Source of the DNA: Komagataeibacter rhaeticus
GTDB taxonomy: Bacteria; Pseudomonadota; Alphaproteobacteria; Acetobacterales; Acetobacteraceae
Assembly (NCBI RefSeq): GCF_003207855.1
Contig: NZ_NKTZ01000012.1
Span: 1-64,000 of the forward strand
DNA length: 64,000 nt
Direction of reading: 5' to 3'
Shown here: positions 9,084 to 17,946 of the stretch, in pieces
How positions within the stretch are numbered: position 1 is the first letter of the stretch
Layout: the number at the start of each line of letters is the position of its first letter
Notes under the pieces: model-generated
Database searches by the model: none
Told to the model about the DNA's origin: nothing
The model's input: only the letters and a program-made list of their open reading frames with translations
Made by a program: the position numbers and the translations under genes

Positions 9084-12000
9084 TTAGTTCAGATCACGGG
9101 GGGCGGTGCCGCAGGCATTAAGCAGGACTTCCGGCCGGAAGGGGGCGTGTTCCGGCCAGATGCCGCAGGCATCGGCAACCGCATTGGCAAGGGCAGGGGC
9201 AAGGGAGGACATGCCGACCTCGCCAATCCCACGCGAGCGGGCAGGATCGTCAGGGGACAGTTTTTCAAACGCGAAGATCCGGACACGCCCGGGTATATCG
9301 CGGATGGTCGGCAGCATATAGCTGTCAAAATTCTGCGTCATGACATGACCGGAAACAAAGGGCGTATTTTCCATCAGGCTGAAGCCGGTGGCCTGAAGAA
9401 GTGCCCCCTCCATCTGCCCCATATAACCGGGTGGGCTGAGAACCGGCCCCGCCGCGGAATGAAGTTCGGTATCCGTGACACGGACCTGGCCATCGGCAAG
9501 GGATATCTCGACACGGGCGACGACTGCCCCGCCACAGAAGAGGAAACGGGCATTGTCCCGGCTCCATGATGCTGATGGAATGGCGGTATCGAAGGTCGCT
9601 TCGGGCAGGGAATCCCGGCATGCTGCGGCAAGCTCCGCCAGCGAGAGCACGGGCGCGCTGTTGCCGGTCGTGTTGTAAATACCCCCGCGCCCGACACGAA
9701 GCGTATCGGGGGGCAGATTGAGCGCGGATGCCGCGGCAGAAACCAGGAGGCCATGGAAAGTCCCGGCAGCCCCTTCCAGCCCCAGAACGGCGGCAATGGA
9801 GCCACGGGAAGCGGATGTGGAGCCGGCATCCAGCCCGATGGCGGTATCGCCGGCGCGGGGGACGACATCTTCCGGTGCGCAGCCAAGGGCTTCGGCCGTG
9901 ACAGAACACAGCACGGCGACAATGCCCTGTCCCATTTCAACCAGGTCGGCCGCAGCTTCGATCTTCCCCTCTGGCGTAAGCCGCAGACGCGCCGCAGCGG
10001 GGTCGGGTAGAAGCGAGCCCAGACCATTGCCCTGATAGATCAGGGCCATGCCGACACCTGCCGTAACCCCGCATTCGGGCTGATGGCCACGTGGTGTCGC
10101 CCACAGGGGGCTGGCGGATGCCGCCCTGAGCATTTCGGCAACGTTTTCCGACGGGGCAACCACATGGCCGAAAGCACCCGGATCCCCCGGCTGACGCAGG
10201 TTGCGCGCACGGATCGTGACAGGATCAAGCCCCAGTTTCGCCGCCAGCCGGTCAATCTGGGATTCGAGGGCAAAGTTGATCTGGTTGGCGCCAAAACCGC
10301 GAAAGGCACCGGTTGTGCCGTTATTGGTATAGGCAAGGCGCCCATCCGCGCGCAGGTTGGGAATGCGGTAAGGGCCGCCCGCATGCTCGATGGCCGTATC
10401 AAGCACGGCCGGGGAAAGGGAGGCATAGGCACCACTATCCGCGACCAGACTGACATCATGGGCAATGATATGACCTGCGGCATCACATCCCGTCCGCATG
10501 CGAATGACGAAGGGCGCGCTCTTCTGGCCAGCCATGACGGACTCCCGGCGCTCCAGGCGGATGCTGACCGGAAGGCCGGATTTTATTGCCAGAAGACATA
10601 GCACAGGCTGGACCGTCAGGTCATCCTTGCCGCCAAAGGAACCACCGGTAGGACCGGAAAAGACGCGGATGCGCGCAGGATCTCGGTCAAGGATACGCGC
10701 AAGCTGCAACCGGTCGCGCAGGCCGTATTGTGAACCGACGTGAACTTCCAGTTCTCCGTCCGCTCGCTGTCTGGCCCATCCGCCCTCTGTTTCCATATAG
10801 GCATGCATCTGGCGGGGTGTGGTATACTCGGCCTCGACAATCGCGGCGCAGCGGGTCCAGACCGGGTCCGGATCACCATGGGCAAGGGTCGCGCGGGCAC
10901 ATAGGTTTCCGTTTGCATGAAGAGGAAGGGCCTGTGGCGTCAGGGCGTATTGCGGGTCGGTAACGGCAGGCAGTTCTTCCAGTACGACATGGATCTTTTC
11001 CAGCGCGGCCTCGGCCTGTGCCGGGGTATCCGCAGCGACGGCGGCAATGGCCTCGCCCACATGGCGGATCCTGTCATGCGCAAGGGCCGGTTGATCCTGC
11101 ATGACAATGCCATAGGCGTTTTCGCCCCTGATATCGCGGGCAGTCACGACGGCGTGGACGCCGGGCATTGCCTCGGCTTCGGAAATATCAACAGAAACAA
11201 TGCGGGCATGGGGAATGGTTGCGCGCAGGATACGACCGGACAGCATGGGCGTGCCGTCATCGGTGTACCGACGATCGGTGTGATAATGCAGGTCCCCCCG
11301 AATTTTCGCAGGCATGTCCGGGCGTTGATGGCGCGGGTCAGCACTGGCGCCACGCATCAGTTCCCTTTCCTCGGGAAGGGGAAAAAGCGTCGACGGAATA
11401 TGCCTGGCTACATCCGCGTGGAAGGGAAGCGCACGGCTCCCGCCAAGGATGGTGGCAAGGGTATTGGCTGCAACGCAGGCCCGCCACGCCGATGAGCGTT
11501 TCAGGTCACCGACGGTACGGATTTCACGAAACACCTGCTGGCGGAAATGCCGCCAGTTGACCGTGCCCGTTTTCTGTTGCGCAAGCCATGCTTCGCTATG
11601 CGGCAGCCGTGCGGCTGGCGTGGCCCCCCCGCCAACGGCTAGCCGGGGATTTTTGAAAACGCGGCCGGAGCCGCGTTCCACGCAGGCGGATACCGTAATG
11701 GCGGAAGGTGAAAAAGCCTGACGCAGCCCTGTTTTCCTGAATCCGCCGGAAGCAGTTCTGGCATGCGGCGGCAGGACAATCCCCACGATGATCCCGAAAG
11801 GCGCAGCAAGCCAGCGCGCGAGCGGCAGGCTGTGGCTGCCATCTCCGTCCCGGATCAGGACACTGGCATCCAGGACAAGGAGCGCAGGAAGGACGCACCC
11901 GGTTTTTCCCCCCACCTGTCCGCCAATTGTCGCAAGGCGACGGATGGAGGGAGCCGCGACGCCCGCCGCGGCTTCACGCAGGATATCTGGCAGGATGGTG

Positions 12001-12230
12001 GCATTTTCTATGGTGGCCAGAGATACGCCAGCGCCAATCCACCGTTCCGATACCGTTCTGAACACGGCCTCCGTTATCCGGGAAAGATCAATAAGGATTT
12101 CGGGGCGGGGAAGGCCCGAAGCCCGCTCGACCTCAAGTGCGGTTCCCCCTGCCAGCAGGCGGGCCCCCGGCCGGGTCATGGCTCCGGCGGCTTCAGGGAG
12201 GGAGGTGGGGCGCAGTACGACGGGCTTCAT
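9084..12230 (-). CDS. Molybdenum hydroxylase: fused FAD subunit plus molybdopterin subunit (xanthine dehydrogenase family)
   Basis: 1048 residues from MKPVVLRP. Residues ~1-290 are the FAD domain (RPTSLPEAAG, LLAGGT, ATIGGQVG, CoxM-like C-lobe). From ~310 to the end is the large Mo-pterin domain (LSGRILRATIPHARI, GPTGGSFGGKDD, GAFRGFGANQ, and SRGIGEVGM with the catalytic Glu). The [2Fe-2S] domain is absent and lies in a separate gene at 14392. Usual splits are FeS+FAD with Mo, or three subunits, so FAD+Mo fusion is unusual. The start overlaps the regulator stop by ATGA, indicating translational coupling. The nucleobase permease alongside suggests xanthine or another purine, but nicotinate- or aldehyde-type substrates are not excluded. 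Confidence 0.88.
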   Translation of the reverse strand: MKPVVLRPTSLPEAAGAMTRPGARLLAGGTALEVERASGLPRPEILIDLSRITEAVFRTVSERWIGAGVSLATIENATILPDILREAAAGVAAPSIRRLATIGGQVGGKTGCVLPALLVLDASVLIRDGDGSHSLPLARWLAAPFGIIVGIVLPPHARTASGGFRKTGLRQAFSPSAITVSACVERGSGRVFKNPRLAVGGGATPAARLPHSEAWLAQQKTGTVNWRHFRQQVFREIRTVGDLKRSSAWRACVAANTLATILGGSRALPFHADVARHIPSTLFPLPEERELMRGASADPRHQRPDMPAKIRGDLHYHTDRRYTDDGTPMLSGRILRATIPHARIVSVDISEAEAMPGVHAVVTARDIRGENAYGIVMQDQPALAHDRIRHVGEAIAAVAADTPAQAEAALEKIHVVLEELPAVTDPQYALTPQALPLHANGNLCARATLAHGDPDPVWTRCAAIVEAEYTTPRQMHAYMETEGGWARQRADGELEVHVGSQYGLRDRLQLARILDRDPARIRVFSGPTGGSFGGKDDLTVQPVLCLLAIKSGLPVSIRLERRESVMAGQKSAPFVIRMRTGCDAAGHIIAHDVSLVADSGAYASLSPAVLDTAIEHAGGPYRIPNLRADGRLAYTNNGTTGAFRGFGANQINFALESQIDRLAAKLGLDPVTIRARNLRQPGDPGAFGHVVAPSENVAEMLRAASASPLWATPRGHQPECGVTAGVGMALIYQGNGLGSLLPDPAAARLRLTPEGKIEAAADLVEMGQGIVAVLCSVTAEALGCAPEDVVPRAGDTAIGLDAGSTSASRGSIAAVLGLEGAAGTFHGLLVSAAASALNLPPDTLRVGRGGIYNTTGNSAPVLSLAELAAACRDSLPEATFDTAIPSASWSRDNARFLFCGGAVVARVEISLADGQVRVTDTELHSAAGPVLSPPGYMGQMEGALLQATGFSLMENTPFVSGHVMTQNFDSYMLPTIRDIPGRVRIFAFEKLSPDDPARSRGIGEVGMSSLAPALANAVADACGIWPEHAPFRPEVLLNACGTAPRDLN

Positions 12231-12868
12231 GCCGGGCCTGCCGTCCCGGCCCGGTCTTCGGGCACGGTGATACGGTAGACGCAACGGCGGTCACCACAGA
12301 TGATATGCTCGGTGCGCCTTATGGTCGCAGCGCCAAGAACGGACTGAAAGACACCCAGTTCCGCCGCGCAGATATCCACGCAGCTTCCCGCCGCGGCACA
12401 GATGGGACAGTGGTTTTCAATCAGGTCGAATGATCCGTCCCGATTGCGATGCCAGTCAGCCATATAGCCTTCCTGACTGCGCAGTTCGGCAAGGCGGCCG
12501 ATACGGACGGCGGGTGTCGTCGCTTCGGCAAGCGCGTTGGTGTAGCGCTGCCTGTCTTCGGCTTCACGCAGGGCGATAAGACGCGAGAGCGCATTTTCAC
12601 CAAATGTCTGCCTGATGGCATGGACCATGCGCATGCTGAAATCGGCATGGGTATCGGGAAAACGGGCGTGGGCCAGCGGGGTAAGGGACCAGATATGCCG
12701 GGGACGCCCGGGATGCGACGTGGCCCGCGCTTCCAGCGCGACCAGACCGTCTGCGGCCAGACGGTTGAGCTGCCGGCGCGCGTTTTCGGCGGACGTGCCA
12801 AGAAGACGGCCCAGTTCAGCGGTGGAACGGGCGCCCTGATGTTTCAGCAGGGAGAGAAGCGGGTGCAT
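12227..12868 (-). CDS. Winged-helix regulator with C-terminal cysteine cluster (SufR/COG2345-like)
   Basis: 213 residues from MHPLLSLLKHQG, preceded by AAGG; upstream ATGs at 12931 and 12922 are alternatives. Residues ~1-65 form a winged helix (STAELGRLLGTSAENARRQLNRLAADGLV). The C-terminal third has ENHCPICAAAGSC, CAAELGVF and IICGDRRCVYRI, the pattern of COG2345 proteins and of SufR, where cysteines hold an Fe-S cluster. A redox or Fe-S-sensing role is therefore likely, fitting control of an Fe-S/Mo enzyme. It heads the operon with the hydroxylase (ATGA overlap) and diverges from the permease gene. Confidence 0.85.
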   Translation of the reverse strand: MHPLLSLLKHQGARSTAELGRLLGTSAENARRQLNRLAADGLVALEARATSHPGRPRHIWSLTPLAHARFPDTHADFSMRMVHAIRQTFGENALSRLIALREAEDRQRYTNALAEATTPAVRIGRLAELRSQEGYMADWHRNRDGSFDLIENHCPICAAAGSCVDICAAELGVFQSVLGAATIRRTEHIICGDRRCVYRITVPEDRAGTAGPA

Positions 12869-13046
12869 TCCGGGTCGACCTTGGTGGCGTATTATTCCTG
12901 ATGCCGCGCATGGGGCATGCATCCTTGACATATCTTCGTTTTGATAATTAAACAACATCGGTATTGGAATATTATTCCGGCTGATGGTTTCGGTATCTCT
13001 TCTGAAATGGCAAGCGGAATCCCGGTCATCGAGGGAGATGTGGCGG
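12869..13046. promoter_or_regulatory. Shared divergent promoter region of regulator/hydroxylase and permease/FeS operons
   Basis: This 178-base segment separates the divergent starts at 12868 and 13047, so it must drive both halves of the molybdenum hydroxylase locus. The central part (12925-12980) is AT-rich. The regulator is the obvious candidate to bind here. No operator is asserted. Confidence 0.5.
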
Positions 13047-14363
13047 ATGCGTGACGGAGCGACGGGAGTGGCGTCTTCTGTATGGGTATGCGGGATTGAT
13101 GATGTGCCATCGCCGCTCCGTCTGTTCATCTACGCGCTCCAGCATGTAATGGTGCTGTATGCCGGGGCGGTTGCCGTTCCCCTGATTCTTGCGACGGCAC
13201 TGCATTTTTCCGCGGCGGACACATCGATACTGGTCTGTGCCAGTCTGGCGACGTCGGGGGTCGCAACCCTGATACAGGTGCTGGGGCTGCCCCATGTCGG
13301 CTCCCGCCTGCCGGCCATTCAGGCAACATCTTTCGTATGCCTGCCGCCCCTGCTGACCATCAGTCAGAATTACGGCCTTCCGGCAGCATTCGGTGCGGCA
13401 ATCGCTGCCGGCCTGATTACCCTTGTGGCAGCGCCCGTGGCCGGATGGGCGCTGCGTGCGTTCACACCGATCGTAATCAGCATGGTGGTGTTGTCGATCG
13501 GCCTTTCACTGATCCCGGTATCCGTGAACTGGAGCATTGCCGGCGGAGACGGGATGGGAACCGGGTCATCCACCGCCGTTGCGGTCGGCACCGCTGCCCT
13601 GATCCTGCTCTTTCAGCGTTTCCTACCGGGATACCTGCGTTCGGCAGCGATACTGGCCGGGATTGCTGTCATGACCCTTCTGCTGGGCCTGTCGGGACAT
13701 GCTGACTGGACACCGCTGTACCACGCCGCATGGGTGGGGTGGATCCAGCCATTCCATTTCGGATTGCCGCGTTTCCATCTGGCGCCGGTTCTGGTCATGG
13801 TGCTGACGATGTCGGTCACCCTTGTCGAGACGACGGGAAACTGCCTGATCCTGACAAAAGCGCTGGATCTTCCCAATTCGCACGGGCGGCTTGTCAATGC
13901 CTTCAGGGCGGATGGGCTGTCGACGATGATCGGCGGCATATTCTGCGGGGCGCCCTATACAACATTTTCACAGAATACCGGACTGATCCTGCTATCCGGT
14001 GTGGCCAGCCGATTTGTCGTGGCGGCCGCGGGCGTGCTGCTGATCGTGCTGGGGGCCTGCCCGAAGCTGGGTGCGCTGATCTCCTGTGTGCCGTTGCCGG
14101 TTCTGGGGGGCGCTTCATTTTTCATGTTCGGGATGATCAGCGTCGCAGGAATCCAGCAGATCCAGACGGTTGATCTGCGGCGGGACGGGAATGCGATTAC
14201 GTTGGCAGTCGGGCTGGGCGTCAGTCTCCTGCCCGTAATCCGGCCGGATCTGTTTGCGACGCTGCCCCCGTCGGTGCAGCTTTTTGCAACAAACGGGACA
14301 GTCCTGTGCGGCGTGACATGCCTGATTGTACAGTCCGTGTTCCGGGGCGGAGACAGGATATGA
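13047..14363 (+). CDS. NCS2/NAT nucleobase permease (uracil-xanthine type)
   Basis: 438 residues from MRDGATG; GGGAG sits eight bases before this ATG, favouring it over ATG 13038. The family opening (PSPLRLFIYALQHVMVLYAGAVAVPLI) is clear, followed by 12-14 membrane helices. The NAT signature region reads TTFSQNTGLILLSGVASR. This family imports xanthine, uric acid or uracil with protons across the inner membrane. Its place between the hydroxylase and its presumed [2Fe-2S] subunit supports uptake of the hydroxylase substrate. Confidence 0.93.
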   Translation: MRDGATGVASSVWVCGIDDVPSPLRLFIYALQHVMVLYAGAVAVPLILATALHFSAADTSILVCASLATSGVATLIQVLGLPHVGSRLPAIQATSFVCLPPLLTISQNYGLPAAFGAAIAAGLITLVAAPVAGWALRAFTPIVISMVVLSIGLSLIPVSVNWSIAGGDGMGTGSSTAVAVGTAALILLFQRFLPGYLRSAAILAGIAVMTLLLGLSGHADWTPLYHAAWVGWIQPFHFGLPRFHLAPVLVMVLTMSVTLVETTGNCLILTKALDLPNSHGRLVNAFRADGLSTMIGGIFCGAPYTTFSQNTGLILLSGVASRFVVAAAGVLLIVLGACPKLGALISCVPLPVLGGASFFMFGMISVAGIQQIQTVDLRRDGNAITLAVGLGVSLLPVIRPDLFATLPPSVQLFATNGTVLCGVTCLIVQSVFRGGDRI

Positions 14364-14391
14364 AGCCGGTCGACACAATCCCGGGGGCACG

Positions 14392-14886
14392 ATGACAATC
14401 CGGGTAAACGGTGTTCCCGTGCCAGACGCGCGTGATCCGGACATGTCACTTGTGGATTTTCTACGTGAACAGTGCAACGCCATGTCATGCCGTCCCGCCT
14501 GCAGGGTCGGACGATGCGGGGGCTGCATGGTCGTACTGAATGGAGAAGCGGTGAACGCCTGCCTGATCCGCATGTGGCGCCTTGAAGGCAGACATGCGGA
14601 GATCGTGACGCTGGAGGGGATCAGCCATTACCCGGAAGGCCGGATACTTCAGGAAGAGATGATTACACATACCGCGTTTCAGTGCGGATATTGCGCGCCC
14701 GGATTTATGATGGCGGTATTACCGTTTCTTCTCGGTGACAATCCCCAGATCAGTGATATTCCCCATGTGCTGACGGGAAATATCTGTCGGTGCACCGGAT
14801 ACCGCTCCATTGTCCATGCGGTGGAACGGACGGTATTCCGCCTGGAAAAATCCAGAATGGCCGATGGCGGCAGAAATGAAAATTGA
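14392..14886 (+). CDS. [2Fe-2S] subunit of the molybdenum hydroxylase
   Basis: 164 residues from MTIRVNGVPV, with GGGGGCACG just before the ATG. The N-terminal plant-type ferredoxin loop is recognisable (CRVGRCGGC plus a later Cys in VNACLI). The C-terminal helical domain carries FQCGYCAPGFMM and NICRCTGY, the second [2Fe-2S] cluster of CoxS/XdhA-type proteins. It passes electrons from Mo to FAD in the hydroxylase. It is 28 bases after the permease, on the opposite strand to the FAD+Mo gene, so stoichiometry depends on coordinated divergent transcription. Confidence 0.92.
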   Translation: MTIRVNGVPVPDARDPDMSLVDFLREQCNAMSCRPACRVGRCGGCMVVLNGEAVNACLIRMWRLEGRHAEIVTLEGISHYPEGRILQEEMITHTAFQCGYCAPGFMMAVLPFLLGDNPQISDIPHVLTGNICRCTGYRSIVHAVERTVFRLEKSRMADGGRNEN

Positions 14887-14924
14887 TAAAACGGGCTGCA
14901 GGCCCGCCACAGGCTTATTGCGCC

Positions 14925-15854
14925 CTAGGCGAGCGGATATGGACCACATGCCGACTGGACAACTCTCTGCCGCCTTATGGCCGCGATCCTGGCCGCAACA
15001 CGGGGACAGGCCCATTTGAACAGGCCCGACGCGATAATTACCGCAATACCCGCAAAGGTCCATTCATCCAGCGGTTCGTGGAAGACATAGAAACTGAAGG
15101 CCACGGCCCACAGCATCTGGCTGTACTGCGGCAGGGCAATCGCGCTGGCCGTAACCCGGGTCGCGGCCATCATCATAAGCAGCTGTCCCAGCGCGGCAAG
15201 GAAACCATAGCCGAACAGGAACATCCAGACTGTGGCCCCCTGCGGCCAGCCTGCATGGGCCACCATCAGGATGCCGTTACCCACCAGCGGACCACACAGG
15301 CTGGAACTGAACATGGACAGGCGCGGTGTGTTGCGCCCCGACATCCGGTAGGCAATGACCCCCACGGCATTGGCAACCGCCGAGATCAGCGCACACAGAT
15401 GCCCGAAATGGAGCGCGCGCAGGCCGGGCCGCAGCACGATCAGCACGCCGATAAAACCCACGATGACCGACAGCCACCCCAGCGTGGAAACCTTTTCACG
15501 CAGCAGCACGACCGACAGGATGGTCACGAACAGCGGCATGAGGAAAATGAGCGAAAAGGCCTCCGGCATGGGCAGGAGCATGAAGGCCTCGACACTTGCC
15601 GCCGTGGCGGCAAAGGTCGCGGCCGCCCGCACCAGCCACATGACGGGCTGCCGGATCACGAACAGGTCACGGTAGGATTCGTTCTTCCCCCGGATGAAGG
15701 GAATGAGCAGCAGGCCGAAGACACCGCCGGAAAACGCCACCTCAAACGGGTCGATCTGTCCCGCCAGCAGCTTGGAATAGGCGTCACTGATCGAAAACGA
15801 GGCGTATGCCGCAAATGCCAGCATCATGCCCGCCGAAAGACCGGTATTCTTCAT
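14925..15854 (-). CDS. EamA/DMT-family transporter
   Basis: 309 residues with ten hydrophobic helices arranged as two EamA repeats. The first ends near LREKVSTLGWLSVIVGFIGVLIVLRPG and the second near FHEPLDEWTFAGIAVIIASGLF, both typical of the drug/metabolite exporter superfamily. It is an inner-membrane protein, likely exporting a metabolite or amino acid. It converges with the FeS gene with only ~40 bases between stops. No neighbour indicates the substrate. Confidence 0.9.
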   Translation of the reverse strand: MKNTGLSAGMMLAFAAYASFSISDAYSKLLAGQIDPFEVAFSGGVFGLLLIPFIRGKNESYRDLFVIRQPVMWLVRAAATFAATAASVEAFMLLPMPEAFSLIFLMPLFVTILSVVLLREKVSTLGWLSVIVGFIGVLIVLRPGLRALHFGHLCALISAVANAVGVIAYRMSGRNTPRLSMFSSSLCGPLVGNGILMVAHAGWPQGATVWMFLFGYGFLAALGQLLMMMAATRVTASAIALPQYSQMLWAVAFSFYVFHEPLDEWTFAGIAVIIASGLFKWACPRVAARIAAIRRQRVVQSACGPYPLA

Positions 15855-16040
15855 CCGCTACTGCTCACGAAAAAATTGTTCAGGCGCAGATATGGATGCC
15901 GGGGTGGAAAGACCAGCGCTTGTCGGTAAATCCAGTCATGCGTTTTTAGCGCCGGATTTTATATGACGCGCCCGTTTTTTTCGGGTAGCAGATTGCGCCC
16001 GAAAATCAGGGCCTGCCCCTGTAACGGGTGGTAGATCGTA

Positions 16041-16125
16041 AAGAGGTTTTTGGTGAAGCTTTTGATCGGAAAAGCTTCGAAAGATGCTGCCCTGTTCAAA
16101 AGGCGGCACCCAAAAGCCTTTCTTT
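16041..16125. repeat. Nested-hairpin intergenic repeat, copy 1
   Basis: An ~85-base element with outer complementary arms (AGGTTTTTGGTG at one end, CACCCAAAAGCCT at the other). An inner hairpin is AAGCTTTT/AAAAGCTT with flanking TTCGAA. A further GC-rich arm is built from GCTGCC and GGCGGC. A closely related, better preserved copy lies at 22042-22130. It sits just after the stop of the SorC regulator at 16133 and may also serve as its terminator. The structure suggests a REP/MITE-like family dispersed in this genome. Confidence 0.75.
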
Positions 16126-16132
16126 CATTTAC

Positions 16133-17251
16133 CTATGCCGTGGCATCCAGTTCAAGGATAGTGCGGGCATTGGCTTCGGTGGTAGCCAGCGTGGTAATGG
16201 TGCCGGTGCGCAGGGCGGCCAGGATGGCGACGATTTTCGTGCTTTCCGATGCAATGGCGATGACATTGGGAATACGCCGCAACTCATCCAGCGAAAGCCC
16301 GATGACACGGCCCTGCATGGGCACGTCGGCCGCCTTGCCCGCGATGGTGATGAAGTCATAGCCCATCATGTCGCCAATCGCGCCCGCCAGTTTCGAGGCC
16401 GCGACCTCGGCTGGCGAAAACCAGCCCATGCGCACCATGTTGCTGTCCTCGTTGACATCGCCAATGCCGATCAGGGCGATATCGGCCCGACGTGCCCGGT
16501 TGAGCGTATGCTGCACCACATCATTGGCCATGAGCGCGCGACGCATCTGCGCATCGGCCACAAGGGCGGGGGCATAAAGCGTCTCGCTCTCGCCACCAAA
16601 GCGCGCGGCCAGGCGACGGCAGATATGATCCGAACTCATATGCTCGCCCGCACGCATCGACCCGCCGATGGCCGAGACAAAGGTAATGGTCCGGGTCACG
16701 GGCGCGCCGATATGGCTGGCGATGGCCGCGATGTTGCGGCCCATGCCCACGGCGATGATCATCTCGTCCTGAAGGATGCTGTCAAGATGCATGGCAACGA
16801 TGGCCGCCACGCTGTCACGCTGGGCATCCTGATCGCGCTGGTCCACCGCCGTCAGCAGCCGGGCAATGCCAAAGCGGTGCTGGAACTCTTTTTCCAGTGC
16901 GGCGGCAGCGGCGGGGCGGGCGCGTACCCGGATATCGACGATCCCTTCCTCCCGCGCACGCTTGAGCAGCTTGCTGATGGTGGGACGCGACATGGAAAAC
17001 CGCCTGGACAGTTCTTCCTGTGTGACCTGTTCAAGGTAATAGAGGGCCGCGATCTCCGTTACCTGATCCAGTGTGACTTCCGTGCGCCCGCCGGCTTTGG
17101 CATCGGGCGCGGGGTGCCCGGCATCGCGCGATCCCGCGCGCTGCCGGGGGCGTTCGGACGATGCCGTGCGGGGTGCTTTGCGAGGCGTGTCAGACAGGGA
17201 GGCGCTCCTCGTAATAGGCGATACGACTGATCTTTTCAGCCGATGGACCAC
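16133..17251 (-). CDS. SorC/DeoR-type sugar-binding transcriptional regulator
   Basis: Up to 372 residues. The HTH at ~65-105 (YYLEQVTQEELSRRFSMSRPTISKLLKRAREEGIV) and the sugar-binding SorC domain (~120-370, VGMGRNIAAIASHI, FVSAIGGS, IGIGDV, TIATTEANARTIL-like end) are typical. A GTG at 17251 would overlap rpiB by 62 bases and lacks a ribosome site. A CTG at 17197 has GAGGAG seven bases ahead and gives a natural-looking MSDTPRK start, overlapping rpiB by only eight bases. The effector is likely a phosphorylated sugar or polyol product of the neighbouring kinase. Confidence 0.88.
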   Translation of the reverse strand: MVHRLKRSVVSPITRSASLSDTPRKAPRTASSERPRQRAGSRDAGHPAPDAKAGGRTEVTLDQVTEIAALYYLEQVTQEELSRRFSMSRPTISKLLKRAREEGIVDIRVRARPAAAAALEKEFQHRFGIARLLTAVDQRDQDAQRDSVAAIVAMHLDSILQDEMIIAVGMGRNIAAIASHIGAPVTRTITFVSAIGGSMRAGEHMSSDHICRRLAARFGGESETLYAPALVADAQMRRALMANDVVQHTLNRARRADIALIGIGDVNEDSNMVRMGWFSPAEVAASKLAGAIGDMMGYDFITIAGKAADVPMQGRVIGLSLDELRRIPNVIAIASESTKIVAILAALRTGTITTLATTEANARTILELDATA

Positions 17252-17642
17252 CGGAAAACTGCGATGACAGGTACGCTTTCACAATCGTTTTTGCAAGTTC
17301 GGGACCGATCACGCGCGACCCGAGTGTAATGATCTGGGCGTTGTTGCTCTTCATCGCCCGCTCGGCGGAATAGGTGTCGTGTGTCTGGGCCGCGCGGATG
17401 CCATGGACCTTGTTGGCGCTGATGGCAACGCCGATTCCCGTCCCGCACAGCAGGATGCCGCGTTCGTGTTTTCCGGCCTTGATGGCTTCGGCCACGGTCA
17501 CGGCAATATCGGGATAGAGTACCGGCGCGCCGTCATAGGTGCCGTAATCGGTCACGGTGTGGCCTTCCGCCTCCAGGAAGTCACGGATTGTTTCCTTCAG
17601 GGTGAATGCTGCTTCATCGCAGCCAATGGCGATGTCCATCAT
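17190..17642 (-). CDS. rpiB: RpiB/LacAB-family sugar-phosphate isomerase, probably a tetrulose-phosphate isomerase
   Basis: 150 residues. GCDEAAFTLKE, ILLCGTGIGVAISANK (catalytic-type Cys66) and ITLGSRVIG are RpiB hallmarks. Compared with E. coli RpiB, the His after GCD (His10) is Glu, the ring-opening His99 is replaced (KSNNA where RpiB has RQHND), and both phosphate-binding Arg near the C-terminus (GGRHQQR) are changed (GGPSAEK). A substrate that cannot form a furanose, such as erythrulose 4-phosphate, would not need ring opening. It precedes the SorC gene on the same strand and diverges from the DhaKL kinase. Plain ribose 5-phosphate isomerase remains possible. Confidence 0.85.
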   Translation of the reverse strand: MMDIAIGCDEAAFTLKETIRDFLEAEGHTVTDYGTYDGAPVLYPDIAVTVAEAIKAGKHERGILLCGTGIGVAISANKVHGIRAAQTHDTYSAERAMKSNNAQIITLGSRVIGPELAKTIVKAYLSSQFSGGPSAEKISRIAYYEERLPV

Positions 17643-17946
17643 GTCTATCCTTTTATGCCGTTAGCCGGGAGCGGAAGCCGCCCGGGGAGGGTCCTGCCGT
17701 CAGGTCTTTTTATTGTGCGCTGCACAAACGATAACTGGTCAGAACAAAAGACAATTATAATAACCTTTGTAAACCGGATATATCTGCCATTATCACGTTA
17801 TAGTGATGTGAAAGCGCCGGAAATATGTGCGTTAAGGGGATCAGAGCATATGTGAGATGCTGCTGTTCTACGATTCCGCGTAAACAGGTGTTCCGGACAA
17901 GTTACAAAAGTTCCGGAAGCTGGACTAAAAACAACAAGGCGGCCCA
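17643..17946. promoter_or_regulatory. Divergent promoter region with a 15-bp palindrome
   Basis: The region between rpiB and the kinase gene contains TTGTGC (17713-17718) and GCACAA (17722-17727), a perfect inverted repeat with a three-base spacer. AT-rich DNA follows. A site like this in the shared promoter of a SorC-controlled locus is a natural operator candidate. No other ORF is convincing here. Confidence 0.5.
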
